Origin: Halobacillus sp. Marseille-Q1614
GTDB lineage: Bacteria > Bacillota > Bacilli > Bacillales > Halobacillaceae
Assembly (NCBI RefSeq): GCF_902809865.1
Contig: NZ_CADDWH010000001.1
Location: 3,658,001 to 3,722,000 of the forward strand
DNA: 64,000 nt
Direction: 5' to 3'
In this document: in pieces, positions 8,733 through 17,366 of the stretch
Numbering within the stretch: the stretch's first letter is position 1
How the letters are laid out: the number at the start of each line of letters is the position of its first letter
Notes under the pieces: generated by a model
Told to the model about the DNA's origin: nothing
The model's database searches: none
Seen by the model: the letters and a program-made list of their open reading frames with translations, nothing else
Position numbers and translations under genes: made by a program

Positions 8733-10190
8733 ATGTTGAAAAATTATCAAACAGGGTCTTTTTTCGATGAAATGATGAATCAAGAGGGTAAGCCGAAAAA
8801 TCATTATGAGTCTTTTTATAAGTTAATTGCCGATACTTCTGAAGATGAGTTAAGAGAAAAACATGAGACTGCGCAGCTAAGCTTTTTGAGGCAGGGGATA
8901 ACGTTTACGGTTTACAGTGACGAAGGTGGAACGGAACGAACGATGCCTTTTGATTTCGTGCCGATTATCATTCCGGAAGAACAGTGGAAGACGATTGAAA
9001 AAGGCATGGAACAAAGAATGAAAGCTTTAAACTGCTTTTTGGATGATATTTATAAAGATCAAGAGATTGTGAAGGATGGAATTATCCCTGAAGAACTCAT
9101 TAGGGACAACCCTTATTATTACGAAAAACAGGTGTCCGGATTAGAAATCCCATTGAATAATCATATTTTCTTAGCGGGTATTGATCTGATTCGGGATGAG
9201 CATGGAGAATATCGTGTCCTCGAAGATAACTTACGCAACCCATCCGGCATGTCGTACGTTTTTCAAAATCGCTATGTTATGAGACAAGTTTATCCTGAAC
9301 TGTTCTTCCAGCATTCGGTTCAGTCATTAGAAATTCAATTTAAAGAGCTTCATGGTGCATTGCTCAGTCATGCTCCCGACCATACGAACTCCCCACAGCC
9401 TTGTGCAGTCCTGCTGACGCCGGGAATGTACAATTCGGCTTATTATGACCACGTGTTTTTAGCTCAGCAGATGGGCATAGAATTAGTAGAAGGACGAGAT
9501 CTGGTTGTTAAAGATGATATCGTTTACATGAAAACGATACGTGGATTAAAACGCGTCGATATTATATACCGCCGGATCGATGATGACTTTTTAGACCCGG
9601 AAGCTTTCCGTCCGGATTCGGCTTTAGGAGTATCGGGACTTTTGCGGGCTTATCGTAAAGGGAATGTAGCAATATTAAACGGAATTGGGAATGGAGTGGC
9701 CGATGATAAGGCGATGTACGCTTACGTTCCACAAATGATTCAGTACTACTTGAACGAAGATCCGATTATTAAAAATGTAGATACTTACTTTCTTCGCGAC
9801 CCCGAACAGTTAGAATATGTAATTGAAAATCTCGAAAAGCTTGTCGTTAAGAATGTGGGAGCTTCGGGGGGCTACGATATGCTGATTGGTCCGCACTCTA
9901 CGGAGGAGGAGCGAAGCATGTTCCGCAGAAAGATCATCGAGACGCCAAATCAGTATATTGCCCAGCCGACGATTAAATTGTCTAGAGCCCCTGCCTTTCA
10001 AAAAGGAGAATTCTATCCTTGTCACGTGGATTTACGTGTTTTCGTTATGAATGGTGAGAAAACGCATGTCCTTCCTGGCGGACTATCGCGGGTAGCTCTG
10101 AAAAAAGGTTCTCTAGTTGTTAATTCTTCCCAAGGCGGCGGAGGAAAAGATACATGGGTCCTAACAGAAGGGGGAAATGGCCATGCTTAG
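8733..10190 (+). CDS. Circularly permuted ATP-grasp type 2 protein
   Basis: A 485-residue protein of the CP-ATP-grasp (DUF404/DUF407) family. Family-typical segments are LLTPGMYNSAYYDH (about 225-238), IIYRRIDDDFLDP (about 275-287), NGIGNGVADDKAMYAYVP (about 313-330) and VVKNVGASGGYDML (about 369-382). ATP-grasp enzymes join a carboxylate to an amine through an acyl-phosphate, and this family is predicted to form peptide or amide bonds; no substrate has been shown for this lineage to my knowledge. It is the first gene of a tight three-gene operon with the alpha-E and transglutaminase genes and overlaps the next one. GAGGGGAG precedes the ATG. Confidence 0.92.
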   Translation: MLKNYQTGSFFDEMMNQEGKPKNHYESFYKLIADTSEDELREKHETAQLSFLRQGITFTVYSDEGGTERTMPFDFVPIIIPEEQWKTIEKGMEQRMKALNCFLDDIYKDQEIVKDGIIPEELIRDNPYYYEKQVSGLEIPLNNHIFLAGIDLIRDEHGEYRVLEDNLRNPSGMSYVFQNRYVMRQVYPELFFQHSVQSLEIQFKELHGALLSHAPDHTNSPQPCAVLLTPGMYNSAYYDHVFLAQQMGIELVEGRDLVVKDDIVYMKTIRGLKRVDIIYRRIDDDFLDPEAFRPDSALGVSGLLRAYRKGNVAILNGIGNGVADDKAMYAYVPQMIQYYLNEDPIIKNVDTYFLRDPEQLEYVIENLEKLVVKNVGASGGYDMLIGPHSTEEERSMFRRKIIETPNQYIAQPTIKLSRAPAFQKGEFYPCHVDLRVFVMNGEKTHVLPGGLSRVALKKGSLVVNSSQGGGGKDTWVLTEGGNGHA

Positions 10191-11154
10191 CCGGGTAGCC
10201 GACTCATTATACTGGATGTCGAGAAATATTGAGCGTTCAGAAAACAATGCTAGAATCTTAAGCGCCCAGATGATTCATATGCTTGAGGCTTCCGATCAGA
10301 ATGTATTGGACCGGGACTGGGAAGAGATTCTTGAAATCTGTGCTTCCAAACAGGATTATTATAATCATTACGTACGTCTGAACAGGGATACGATCCTTCA
10401 GTATCTTACGTTAAGCCCGATGAATAACAATGCCCTGCAGAATACGGTTAACTTTGCCAGGGAAAACGCCCGCGCCACCCGTGATATTATTCCGGACGAA
10501 TTATGGCAGATGATTAACCGTTTTTATTTGGAGAAGCAGAGCCAGGTCGATCAGCCGTTTACTCCTCCTGTTATTCAGAGCCACTTAAAAGATGTCATCA
10601 CTATGTCGATGACGTGTCAGGGAATTATCGAATCTACCATGACACGCGGCACCCCTTATGCTTTTATTAAGATCGGTAAATGGATAGAGCGTGCAGAGAA
10701 AACGGCACGCATTTTAAACGTTATTTGTGAAAAAACTCTGCGGGAGAAGAATAGTACAGACTCTCAATCGTATTATTACTGGCTGACGGCTTTGCAAATT
10801 GTCAATGGCTACGATTCATTTATAAAAGACCACCCGCCGACAATGAACCCGCAGGAAGTTCTGACTTTTCTTATTGAAGAAGAAAAATTTCCTCGTTCTA
10901 TTCGCTATTGTGTAGATCATATTTTAGAAACAATTCATAATCTAGAAGCAGGCAAGAGGTCTCATTATTCAGAGGACTTATTCCAGCTGTTAACGGACAT
11001 TAAGGCAGAAATTAACGATACAGATATTTCAGGTATGTCGATGGAAGAGCTAATGGTCTTTCTTGATAGATTCCAGGACAATTGCCACCAGCTCAGCCGT
11101 GTCTTCTCGATGACCTATTATTTAGTCAATCCTGTACGTGCTACTCAATCGTAG
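10183..11154 (+). CDS. Alpha-E domain protein (DUF403)
   Basis: A 323-residue all-helical protein that starts MLSRVADSLYWMSRNIER, the standard opening of alpha-E proteins. That opening and the spacing from AAGGGGG decide for the ATG at 10183 over the ATG at 10177. Its start overlaps the end of the ATP-grasp gene by 8 bases, suggesting translational coupling. Alpha-E proteins are nearly always encoded next to circularly permuted ATP-grasp and transglutaminase-like genes and are thought to work with them, but the activity is not established. Conserved acidic and Arg residues occur in RNIERSENNAR and KWIERAEKTAR. Confidence 0.92.
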   Translation: MLSRVADSLYWMSRNIERSENNARILSAQMIHMLEASDQNVLDRDWEEILEICASKQDYYNHYVRLNRDTILQYLTLSPMNNNALQNTVNFARENARATRDIIPDELWQMINRFYLEKQSQVDQPFTPPVIQSHLKDVITMSMTCQGIIESTMTRGTPYAFIKIGKWIERAEKTARILNVICEKTLREKNSTDSQSYYYWLTALQIVNGYDSFIKDHPPTMNPQEVLTFLIEEEKFPRSIRYCVDHILETIHNLEAGKRSHYSEDLFQLLTDIKAEINDTDISGMSMEELMVFLDRFQDNCHQLSRVFSMTYYLVNPVRATQS

Positions 11155-11175
11155 GGGAAGAAGGAGAGTAAGTCT

Positions 11176-12030
11176 ATGAAGTACCAAATTGAGCACACAA
11201 ACTGGTTCCACTATGAAACTCTCGTTGACCAAAGTATGAATGATATTCGACTTAAGCCGAGGAACGATGAGTGTCAGAGGCTGTTGTCGTATCGAACAGA
11301 GGTCACTCCTGTTTCTACCACAAAGGAGCATACAGACATCTGGGGAAATCACGTGGAATCATTCTTTATTGCTCACAAGCACAATGAATTAATTGTAAAG
11401 ACGAATTCTGTAGTCAGCATACAGAAAAGCCCGCTGATCTATATGCTGAAGTACACGGATCAAATGCGCCGTATCTTTAACTCCCAGCTATTTAATGATC
11501 ACTATCTGCATTATATAAATGAGTCGCCGTATACCTTTTTATATAAAGAACAGGTAGATGAAATTGTTCAGGCTGTTGGGGGAGAAGTGGGTGATCCCCT
11601 TCAGTTTGCCTTAGACCTTATGGGTTATTTAAATGGTTCGATTGCTTATGACGGTACTGCTACTCACGTAGGAACGAAAGCTTTTGAATCATGGCCTTTA
11701 AAAGCGGGTGTCTGCCAGGATTATGCTCATGTCATGCTTGGGGTGCTTCGGGCGAAGGGGATTCCAGCAAGGTATGTCAGCGGCTACTTATATGTAGGCG
11801 AAGACTCCGCATTAGTCGGTGATGCAGCGACTCACGCCTGGGTAGAAGTTATGGTTCCTGGTATTGGATGGCTCGGCTTAGATCCCACGAATAATGTAGA
11901 AGCGCTGGAGAATCACATTCGCATCGGCACCGGCCGGGATTATGCAGATGTCAGCCCACTTCAGGGTGTTTATAGAGGAGGCGGGCAGAAGTCTGATGTT
12001 AAGGTAAGTGTTACTCTCTTAGAACAGTAA
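11176..12030 (+). CDS. Transglutaminase-like cysteine peptidase with Bact_transglu_N domain
   Basis: A 284-residue protein. Residues about 1-80 form the N-terminal domain typical of bacterial transglutaminase-like proteins. The catalytic core has Cys180 in AGVCQDYAHVML, His220 in THAWVEV and Asp236 in GLDPTNN, a complete papain-like triad. Such proteins usually hydrolyse rather than crosslink peptides. It is the last gene of the operon, 21 bases after the alpha-E gene with its own AAGGAGA site. Context suggests that it cuts or trims the product made by the ATP-grasp partner. No signal peptide is visible, so it probably acts in the cytosol. Confidence 0.92.
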   Translation: MKYQIEHTNWFHYETLVDQSMNDIRLKPRNDECQRLLSYRTEVTPVSTTKEHTDIWGNHVESFFIAHKHNELIVKTNSVVSIQKSPLIYMLKYTDQMRRIFNSQLFNDHYLHYINESPYTFLYKEQVDEIVQAVGGEVGDPLQFALDLMGYLNGSIAYDGTATHVGTKAFESWPLKAGVCQDYAHVMLGVLRAKGIPARYVSGYLYVGEDSALVGDAATHAWVEVMVPGIGWLGLDPTNNVEALENHIRIGTGRDYADVSPLQGVYRGGGQKSDVKVSVTLLEQ

Positions 12031-12078
12031 AACAAAAAGAAGGGGATCGGTAGTGACCCCTAAAAGTTAGAGTTTTTA

Positions 12079-12810
12079 TTATGCAGCTGATTGGCTGGTT
12101 TGAGTTCGGTATTGTATGGGACTTAAACCAGCCAATTTTGCTTTTACGCGTTCATGATTATAGTAGTCCACGTAGACCTCGAGCTTTCTTTTAAGCGCTT
12201 CATAAGAAACCAGTTCTTCTCCGTAATACATTTCTTGTTTGAGGATCCCGAAAAAATTCTCCATGGCCGCATTATCTGCGCAGTTTGCTTTCCTGGACAT
12301 ACTTTGAAAGATTTGATGTTTCTTTAATGTTTTCACCCACGTGTTGTGTTGATAATGCCAGCCTTGATCGGAGTGGATGGTTGTCCGGTATTCGGCTTCC
12401 GTTTGAATGGTATCCAGCCGAATGGGCGTATGGAACCTGCGTTTTAATCGATTATGAGCCACTTTCCCGACCGTACCTTTGTACGATTTATACCGGGATT
12501 TACGGGTGGATTTTTCACATATCAATCCGAGCGTACTCATGATCCGTTGAACTTTTTTATGGTTGATGATATACCCCTGGTTTCTAAGTTCGAAGGAAAT
12601 GCGGCGATAGCCATAGGTTCCGTTGTGCTTATGGAAGAGGTTCGTAATCATTTCTTTCCACTCTTTATTCGGATCTTCCTTCTTGAACTGCTTTCTCTGG
12701 TAATGATAAGTGGCTTCAGGAATGTCCACTCTTCGTAAGGCATCTTTTAATTTGAATCCTTCTTTTTTGAGTTCGAATACCAGCGCTGTTTGTGCTTTCG
12801 AGATAGGCAT
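12079..12810 (-). pseudogene. IS3-family transposase OrfB with internal deletion
   Basis: The 243-residue frame keeps the N-terminal HTH-like region (about 60-120, with YGYRRISFELR and NHKKVQRIM), the second Asp (Asp148 in HSDQGWHYQ) and Glu184 in DNAAMENFFG, spaced as in DD35E enzymes. Family members carry about 50-60 residues between the RRFHTP segment and HSDQGW, including the first catalytic Asp in a VTD motif. Here RRFHTP (125-129) runs almost directly into IHSDQGW (145-151). The first Asp is therefore lost by an in-frame deletion, and the protein should be inactive. Confidence 0.85.
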
Positions 12811-13309
12811 TCGGATTCTCCTGAAAAGCTTTTAACTTTTTTAGATAGGAATTCTCTAAACGCAGGAGTTCATTTTCACGTTCTAATTGTTCTTCACGAG
12901 TTAATTCTTTAGCTGATTTGGTTGACTTTTTCTTATGATTTTTTGACATAGAGGGCCGTCCTTTCGCTTTTTCTTGGAGGCCTCCGATCCCTTCCTTCCG
13001 AAAAATGTTGGACCAGTTCGCAATTAACGCAGGGTTGTTCAATTGGAAGGCAATCGCAGTCTCCTGATGAGAAGCGCCTGTCTGTTTCATAAAGTTTAAT
13101 ACATCCAGCTTGAATTGGACAGGGTAGACTTGTTTCGAATGCTTCCTTTTTAAACCTTCTTCTCCGAAGGCTTGATAAGCACGAACCCAGCGTAAAATTT
13201 GAACATCACTAGGGATCGAGTACTTCTTAGCTAATAAAGCGTACCCTAGATGACCTTGGAAGTACTCCGTTACCACCTGTAATTTAAATTTCTCACTATA
13301 CTTTGACAT
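12716..13309 (-). pseudogene. IS3-family transposase OrfA, frame-damaged near the overlap
   Basis: A 197-residue frame with two helix-turn-helix repeats (about 1-55 and 60-115) and a C-terminal leucine zipper-like coil including LERENELLRLENSYLKK, which normally binds the IS ends. A slippery A AAA AAG heptamer lies at 12842-12836, as used for -1 frameshifting to OrfB. However, OrfB sits in the +1 rather than the -1 frame. One lost A in the GAAAG at about 12795-12799 would explain this: restoring it makes OrfA end in KHKQRWYSNSKKKDSN and puts OrfB in the -1 frame. Confidence 0.75.
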
Positions 13310-13428
13310 ACAAAAACACCCCGGTAGTTAGATTATTAACTCTAACTTCCGGGGTGCACTACCTTCCCGGCTTGGGAACCCCTTCTTTTTTAATAATTGG
13401 TTTAATTTAAATGACGTTGTAGAGTAAA

Positions 13429-13489
13429 AGGGAATTTGCGAGACTCCTGTGAAAAAAGCGTTCATCCACGGAAAGCGAGTGAATTCCCT
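13429..13489. repeat. Dispersed hairpin repeat, GCGAGACTCCTG type
   Basis: AGGGAATT (13429-13436) and AATTCCCT (13482-13489) close an element that contains GCGAGACTCCTGTG and CCACGGAAAGCGAGTG. The same core words recur in other intergenic spans of the window. Confidence 0.6.
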
Positions 13490-13520
13490 GAAAATCAACA
13501 GTGAAATTTAATTAGAGCTA

Positions 13521-14837
13521 TTAATTTTGATACCGTTCACTAGTGCGGGGTGCTTTAAAGTAGGAAATCCCCCATCCAGCAAGTCCCCCAATCAGTGCAG
13601 GAACAATCCAGCTTAAGCTGAAATCAGAAAACGGAAGGGACATAATTAATGGTTCTGCAAAACTCATAGTAAGACCAAATTCAACCAAACCGTCATACAG
13701 GCTTACGACAGCTGTTAAGAGAACAGCCCCGCGGTATACATAAGGCGAATGGTTAAATAATTTTCCGATAAACGTAAGAATGACGAGCACAATCGTAATT
13801 GGATAAAGGAAAACAAGAACAGGAACAGAGTAAGCAATGATCTCGTTCAAACCTAGGTTGGATACCGCAAAACTTACGATAGTAATCAGTGTAATGACAG
13901 CTTTATAAGATAGCTGTGGAAATCTCTTAGAGAAGAACTGGCCGCAGGCTACGGTCAGCCCTACACATGTTGTAAAGCACGCAAGCAGCACAATGACGCC
14001 AATAAGCAAAGTTCCGACGTTTCCATACATCAGGCTGGCAGCCGCAGAAAGGACAGCACTCCCGCTTTCATAGGTCCCCTCAGATGCCATTTTGGCACCG
14101 ATCCATCCAATACAAATATATACAGAAGCGAGACCGAGTGCTGTTACAAAGCCGGCTTGCAGAGAACGGTACGTAATTTCTTTTGGATCAGTAACTCCCC
14201 GCTCTTTCAATGCTGTAATGACAATGATTCCAAACGCTAGCGCCGCAATCGCATCCATTGTTAAATAACCTTCAATGAATCCTGCGGAAAATGGCTGAGC
14301 ACTGTATTTTTCAACAGGCGGCTGGACTTCTCCGTTCAATAGAAAAAAGCTGCCGACGACTAAGCTGATAATCGCAAGGAACAGAGCGGGAGTTAGATAT
14401 TGACCCACTGTGTCAACAAGCTTGCTCGGGTTTAAACTTGTAATAAAGACGAGAACGAAGAATATAACGGTAAAGACCAATAGCCCTAAACCGTTAATAC
14501 CTCCGATCCACGGAGCGACACCCATTTCAAATCCAACGTTGGCGGCTCTTGGAATTCCAAAGAACGGACCGATCGCCAGATAAATAATAGATGTAAAAAT
14601 AACAGCGAACATAGGGTGGACTCTTCCGGCTAATTCGATCGCTCCATTTTTCACGAGTGATATGGCGGCAACTGTAACAATTGGCAGCCCTACACCGGTT
14701 AAGACGAAGCCAATAATGGCCGGCCAATACAAGGTTCCGGCCTCCATCCCTAAAGTAACCGGGTATATTAAGTTACCTGCTCCAAAAAATAAAGCAAACA
14801 GCATGAAGCCGATAAAGACTGTATCTCTTTTTTGCAT
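13521..14837 (-). CDS. brnQ: Branched-chain amino acid:cation symporter BrnQ
   Basis: A 438-residue LIVCS-family carrier with about 12 membrane segments that imports leucine, isoleucine and valine with Na+ or H+. The family opening FIGFMLFALFFGAGNLIYP is at residues 9-27, and the PFFGIPRAANVGFEMG segment is near residues 91-106. Length fits. Monocistronic, with a good promoter at 14951-14979 and about 100 bases of leader. The gene runs toward the IS element, and no clear terminator is seen after it. Confidence 0.95.
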   Translation of the reverse strand: MQKRDTVFIGFMLFALFFGAGNLIYPVTLGMEAGTLYWPAIIGFVLTGVGLPIVTVAAISLVKNGAIELAGRVHPMFAVIFTSIIYLAIGPFFGIPRAANVGFEMGVAPWIGGINGLGLLVFTVIFFVLVFITSLNPSKLVDTVGQYLTPALFLAIISLVVGSFFLLNGEVQPPVEKYSAQPFSAGFIEGYLTMDAIAALAFGIIVITALKERGVTDPKEITYRSLQAGFVTALGLASVYICIGWIGAKMASEGTYESGSAVLSAAASLMYGNVGTLLIGVIVLLACFTTCVGLTVACGQFFSKRFPQLSYKAVITLITIVSFAVSNLGLNEIIAYSVPVLVFLYPITIVLVILTFIGKLFNHSPYVYRGAVLLTAVVSLYDGLVEFGLTMSFAEPLIMSLPFSDFSLSWIVPALIGGLAGWGISYFKAPRTSERYQN

Positions 14838-14950
14838 AAAGCATTACTCCTCAAATGATAGTCATTCTTTTGTTAAGAACTTCTCAGAGACGCTTAAAGA
14901 AGTCATTAAATTCCATAAAAAACCTGCCATCAACATTTGTCACAGGCGTA

Positions 14951-14979
14951 ATCGTACCAATGTCAAAAAATTATGTCAA
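14951..14979 (-). promoter_or_regulatory. Sigma-A promoter of brnQ
   Basis: On the minus strand TTGACA (14979-14974), 17 bases, TACGAT (14956-14951). The remaining bases of the 14838-15138 gap hold nothing else I can name. Confidence 0.6.
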
Positions 14980-15138
14980 CGTATTTTTTAGTAAATTTCG
15001 AAAAAGTGGTTTAGTACTTTTTGGAAGGTGTATTATAAGGAAAACATATTGCCCAATCAATATGATTTACATTGCCTCAAAGCGTCTATAGAATATTGAC
15101 ATATGATGAAGATTTAAATAGGAGAGTAGGTTCTTTTT

Positions 15139-16989
15139 ATGATAGATTCGCTATTATTGAATTTAACATTGATAGGGCTTCTGGGAGTGGGTTCTCAGTG
15201 GCTGGCCTGGCGGTTTCGGCTGCCGGCTATTGTGATTATGTCGATTGCCGGGCTTTTAGCCGGTCCGATTATTGGATTAATTGATCCACAGGCAGATTTT
15301 GGAGAACTCTATCGTCCGATTATATCTTTAGCTGTAGCGGTGATATTATTCGAAGGCAGCTTAAATCTGGACGTTAAAGAAGTAAAAGGTTTAGGGCGTC
15401 CTGTGTTTCGAATCGTCACGGTTGGAGCGTTTATCAGCTGGATTTTAGGGTCGTTTGCCGCTCACTATGTGGCAGGTCTGTCATGGGCGGTCGCTTTTGT
15501 AATTGGAGGGCTGTTTATCGTAACAGGTCCTACTGTCATTCTTCCTTTATTAAGGCAGGCCAAATTAAAGCCGAGACCTGCTAAGATCTTAAAGTGGGAA
15601 GGTATTATTATCGACCCGATTGGAGCTCTTTTAGCTGTATTTGCTTTTGAGATTATTGAGTTTCTCATCGGTCATAATGGAACGATCTCGTCTCTCGTCA
15701 CCTTTTTCCTGGCTTCTATCTTTGCTGTCCTGTTAGGTTACGGATTAGGAAAAGGGATTGGTATTATGTTCGAGCGTGGGTATATTCCTGAGTTTCTTAA
15801 GTCTCCAGTTGTGTTTGCGGCTGTTATCCTGTGCTTTACACTGGCAGATGAAGTCACTCACGAAACTGGCCTGTTATCGGTAACAGCGATGGGGATGACG
15901 CTGGCCAATATGCATATCTCTTCCATATCAGATATGCGTCACTTTAAAGAGAATATCTCTCTCTTGTTTATATCCACTATTTTCGTGATGCTGACCGCTT
16001 CATTGAATAGAGAAACGCTTCTTGAAATATTTAATCCACAGATCATTGGCTTTGTACTGCTCATGCTGTTTATTGTCCGCCCGCTGTCCATCTTTGTATC
16101 GACATGGCGAACCGATCTTTCCAAGTCGGAGAAGCTGCTGGTGAGCTGGATCGCTCCAAGAGGAATTGTGGCTCTTACGGTAGCTGGTTATTTTGCAAAT
16201 GTACTGCTGGATGCCGGGTTTGAAGATGCTTCTATTTTGATATCTTTAACCTTTGCTCTAGTATTCACTACAGTAGTCGCCCATGGCTTTTCTATCGGAT
16301 GGCTTTCGAAAAAGCTCGGCCTGTCAATGGAAGGGCCTCCTGGAGTGTTAGTAGTAGGAGGGAGTCCATTTACAACCGGGCTGGCCAGTGTACTTGAAGA
16401 GTTAAAAGTACCTGTTATGATAAGCGATTCTTCCTGGGAGAGGCTGGCGAACGCCAGATCGAAAGGTTTAAAGACCTACCATGGGGAGATCTTATCCGAG
16501 CAGACGGAATATCATCTCGAAATGACCCCGTACGAATATATGGTGGCAGCGACCGAGTACGATTCCTACAACGCCCTTGTCTGTACAACGTTTGTACCCG
16601 AGTTTGGCCGCAGCAATCTCTATCAGCTGAGTTTAAGAAAACAGCAGCAGGGAGATAACTTAGAAGATCTCGGCCGTACGATCGGCGGTAAAGTATTAAT
16701 TGGACAATCGGCTTCCTGGGAAGAATTAAATCGTCTTATTAAAATGGGATATATATTCAGGAAGACAACGATAACCGAACAGTTTAAGTATATGGATTAT
16801 TTAAAGAATATGAATGAAGGGGCCATGATGGTTTTTGTCAGAAAACCTTCTAAGAAAATTGAGTTCTTTAGCAATGAAAGCCAGCCGAAAGTGGAGACGG
16901 GAGATGTTATTGTGTCTCTAACTCCGCCGAATAAAGAAAAAGAAAAAATTCGGGAAAAGCTGGAAAACCAGAGGAATGGGAAGAAGTAG
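15139..16989 (+). CDS. NhaP-type (CPA1) Na+/H+ antiporter with C-terminal TrkA-N-like domain
   Basis: A 616-residue protein. Residues about 1-395 form a 12-13 segment CPA1 antiporter domain with FEGSLNLDV near 73-81, GPTVILPLLRQAK near 130-142 and the paired acidic site IIDPIGAL near 156-163, which bind the exchanged ions. Residues about 400-600 are a soluble nucleotide-binding-like (TrkA-N) domain starting PPGVLVVGGSPFTTGLA, probably regulatory. The long form with this tail is common in halophilic bacilli. It should expel Na+ and help keep pH. The ATG has AGGAGAG upstream. Monocistronic. Confidence 0.92.
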   Translation: MIDSLLLNLTLIGLLGVGSQWLAWRFRLPAIVIMSIAGLLAGPIIGLIDPQADFGELYRPIISLAVAVILFEGSLNLDVKEVKGLGRPVFRIVTVGAFISWILGSFAAHYVAGLSWAVAFVIGGLFIVTGPTVILPLLRQAKLKPRPAKILKWEGIIIDPIGALLAVFAFEIIEFLIGHNGTISSLVTFFLASIFAVLLGYGLGKGIGIMFERGYIPEFLKSPVVFAAVILCFTLADEVTHETGLLSVTAMGMTLANMHISSISDMRHFKENISLLFISTIFVMLTASLNRETLLEIFNPQIIGFVLLMLFIVRPLSIFVSTWRTDLSKSEKLLVSWIAPRGIVALTVAGYFANVLLDAGFEDASILISLTFALVFTTVVAHGFSIGWLSKKLGLSMEGPPGVLVVGGSPFTTGLASVLEELKVPVMISDSSWERLANARSKGLKTYHGEILSEQTEYHLEMTPYEYMVAATEYDSYNALVCTTFVPEFGRSNLYQLSLRKQQQGDNLEDLGRTIGGKVLIGQSASWEELNRLIKMGYIFRKTTITEQFKYMDYLKNMNEGAMMVFVRKPSKKIEFFSNESQPKVETGDVIVSLTPPNKEKEKIREKLENQRNGKK

Positions 16990-17031
16990 AAAAAAGGTAA
17001 AAATGCTACTTCTCCCAGCTAGGAGAAGGCT

Positions 17032-17067
17032 AAAAAGCGTCACGATCCATGATCGTGACGCTTTTTT
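17032..17067. terminator. Bidirectional terminator
   Basis: A 16-bp perfect stem (17032-17047 with 17051-17066, loop CAT) flanked by A and T runs serves both the antiporter gene and the convergent small gene, whose stop codon it overlaps. Confidence 0.9.
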
Positions 17068-17248
17068 ATTCTGGTGCTTTTGCCAGCTGCTGTTTTAAAT
17101 CTTTTAATTGATCTTCCATCTGGGCGAGCTGTTTTTCGGCATTTTCCACGTTACCGCCGGCGGCGTCCAGTTTTTCTAGATCCCCTTGAATGCGTATATA
17201 ATCTGATTTCAGAAACGCGATTTCATCTCTTATTTCCTGTTTGGTCAT
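17066..17248 (-). CDS. SE1832-family small coiled-coil protein
   Basis: 60 residues beginning MTKQEIRDEIAFLKSDYIR, then a Glu/Lys/Leu-rich stretch predicted to be two helices in a coiled coil. It resembles small conserved Firmicute proteins annotated as SE1832 family, function unknown. Of two close ATGs the one at 17248 is chosen, 8 bases after AAAGGAG. Stands alone, convergent with the antiporter gene. Confidence 0.75.
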   Translation of the reverse strand: MTKQEIRDEIAFLKSDYIRIQGDLEKLDAAGGNVENAEKQLAQMEDQLKDLKQQLAKAPE

Positions 17249-17366
17249 CGTCATCACTCCTTTAGTAACTATTGTAGAGGAATAGCGATAGTCCAACAAT
17301 GGTTTGAAAATTCTGAATAAAGCATGGTGAAATATATCTAATGGTACTAGAGAGAGAGGCATTTTG

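Larger units (their letters stand above)
12049..13363 (-). mobile_element. IS3-family (IS150-like) insertion sequence, degenerate copy
   Basis: About 1.3 kb with imperfect terminal inverted repeats: left GGTAGTG-ACCCC then AAGTTAGAGTT (12049-12075), right end complement GGTAGTGCACCCC then AAGTTAGAGTT (13363-13338). The flanks ATC (12046-12048) and TTC (13364-13366) may be a 3-bp target duplication with one change. It encodes overlapping OrfA and OrfB on the minus strand. Both are damaged, and the length is short for this group, so the copy should not move by itself. Confidence 0.85.
12034..13390 (+). terminator. Operon terminator split by an IS insertion
   Basis: AAAAAGAAGGGG (12034-12045) and CCCCTTCTTTTT (13379-13390) are perfectly complementary over 12 bp but lie on opposite sides of the IS element. 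The right flank continues TTCCC-GGCTT-GGGAA (13364-13378), so removing the element rebuilds one long stem-loop with a T tail just after the transglutaminase stop. The insertion lies inside the original stem. Confidence 0.7.

Noticed and set aside
14917-14946. Possible attenuator hairpin with T6 in the brnQ leader
   Set aside because: Only 4-bp CCTG/CAGG pairing, and the likely transcription start falls inside the stem.
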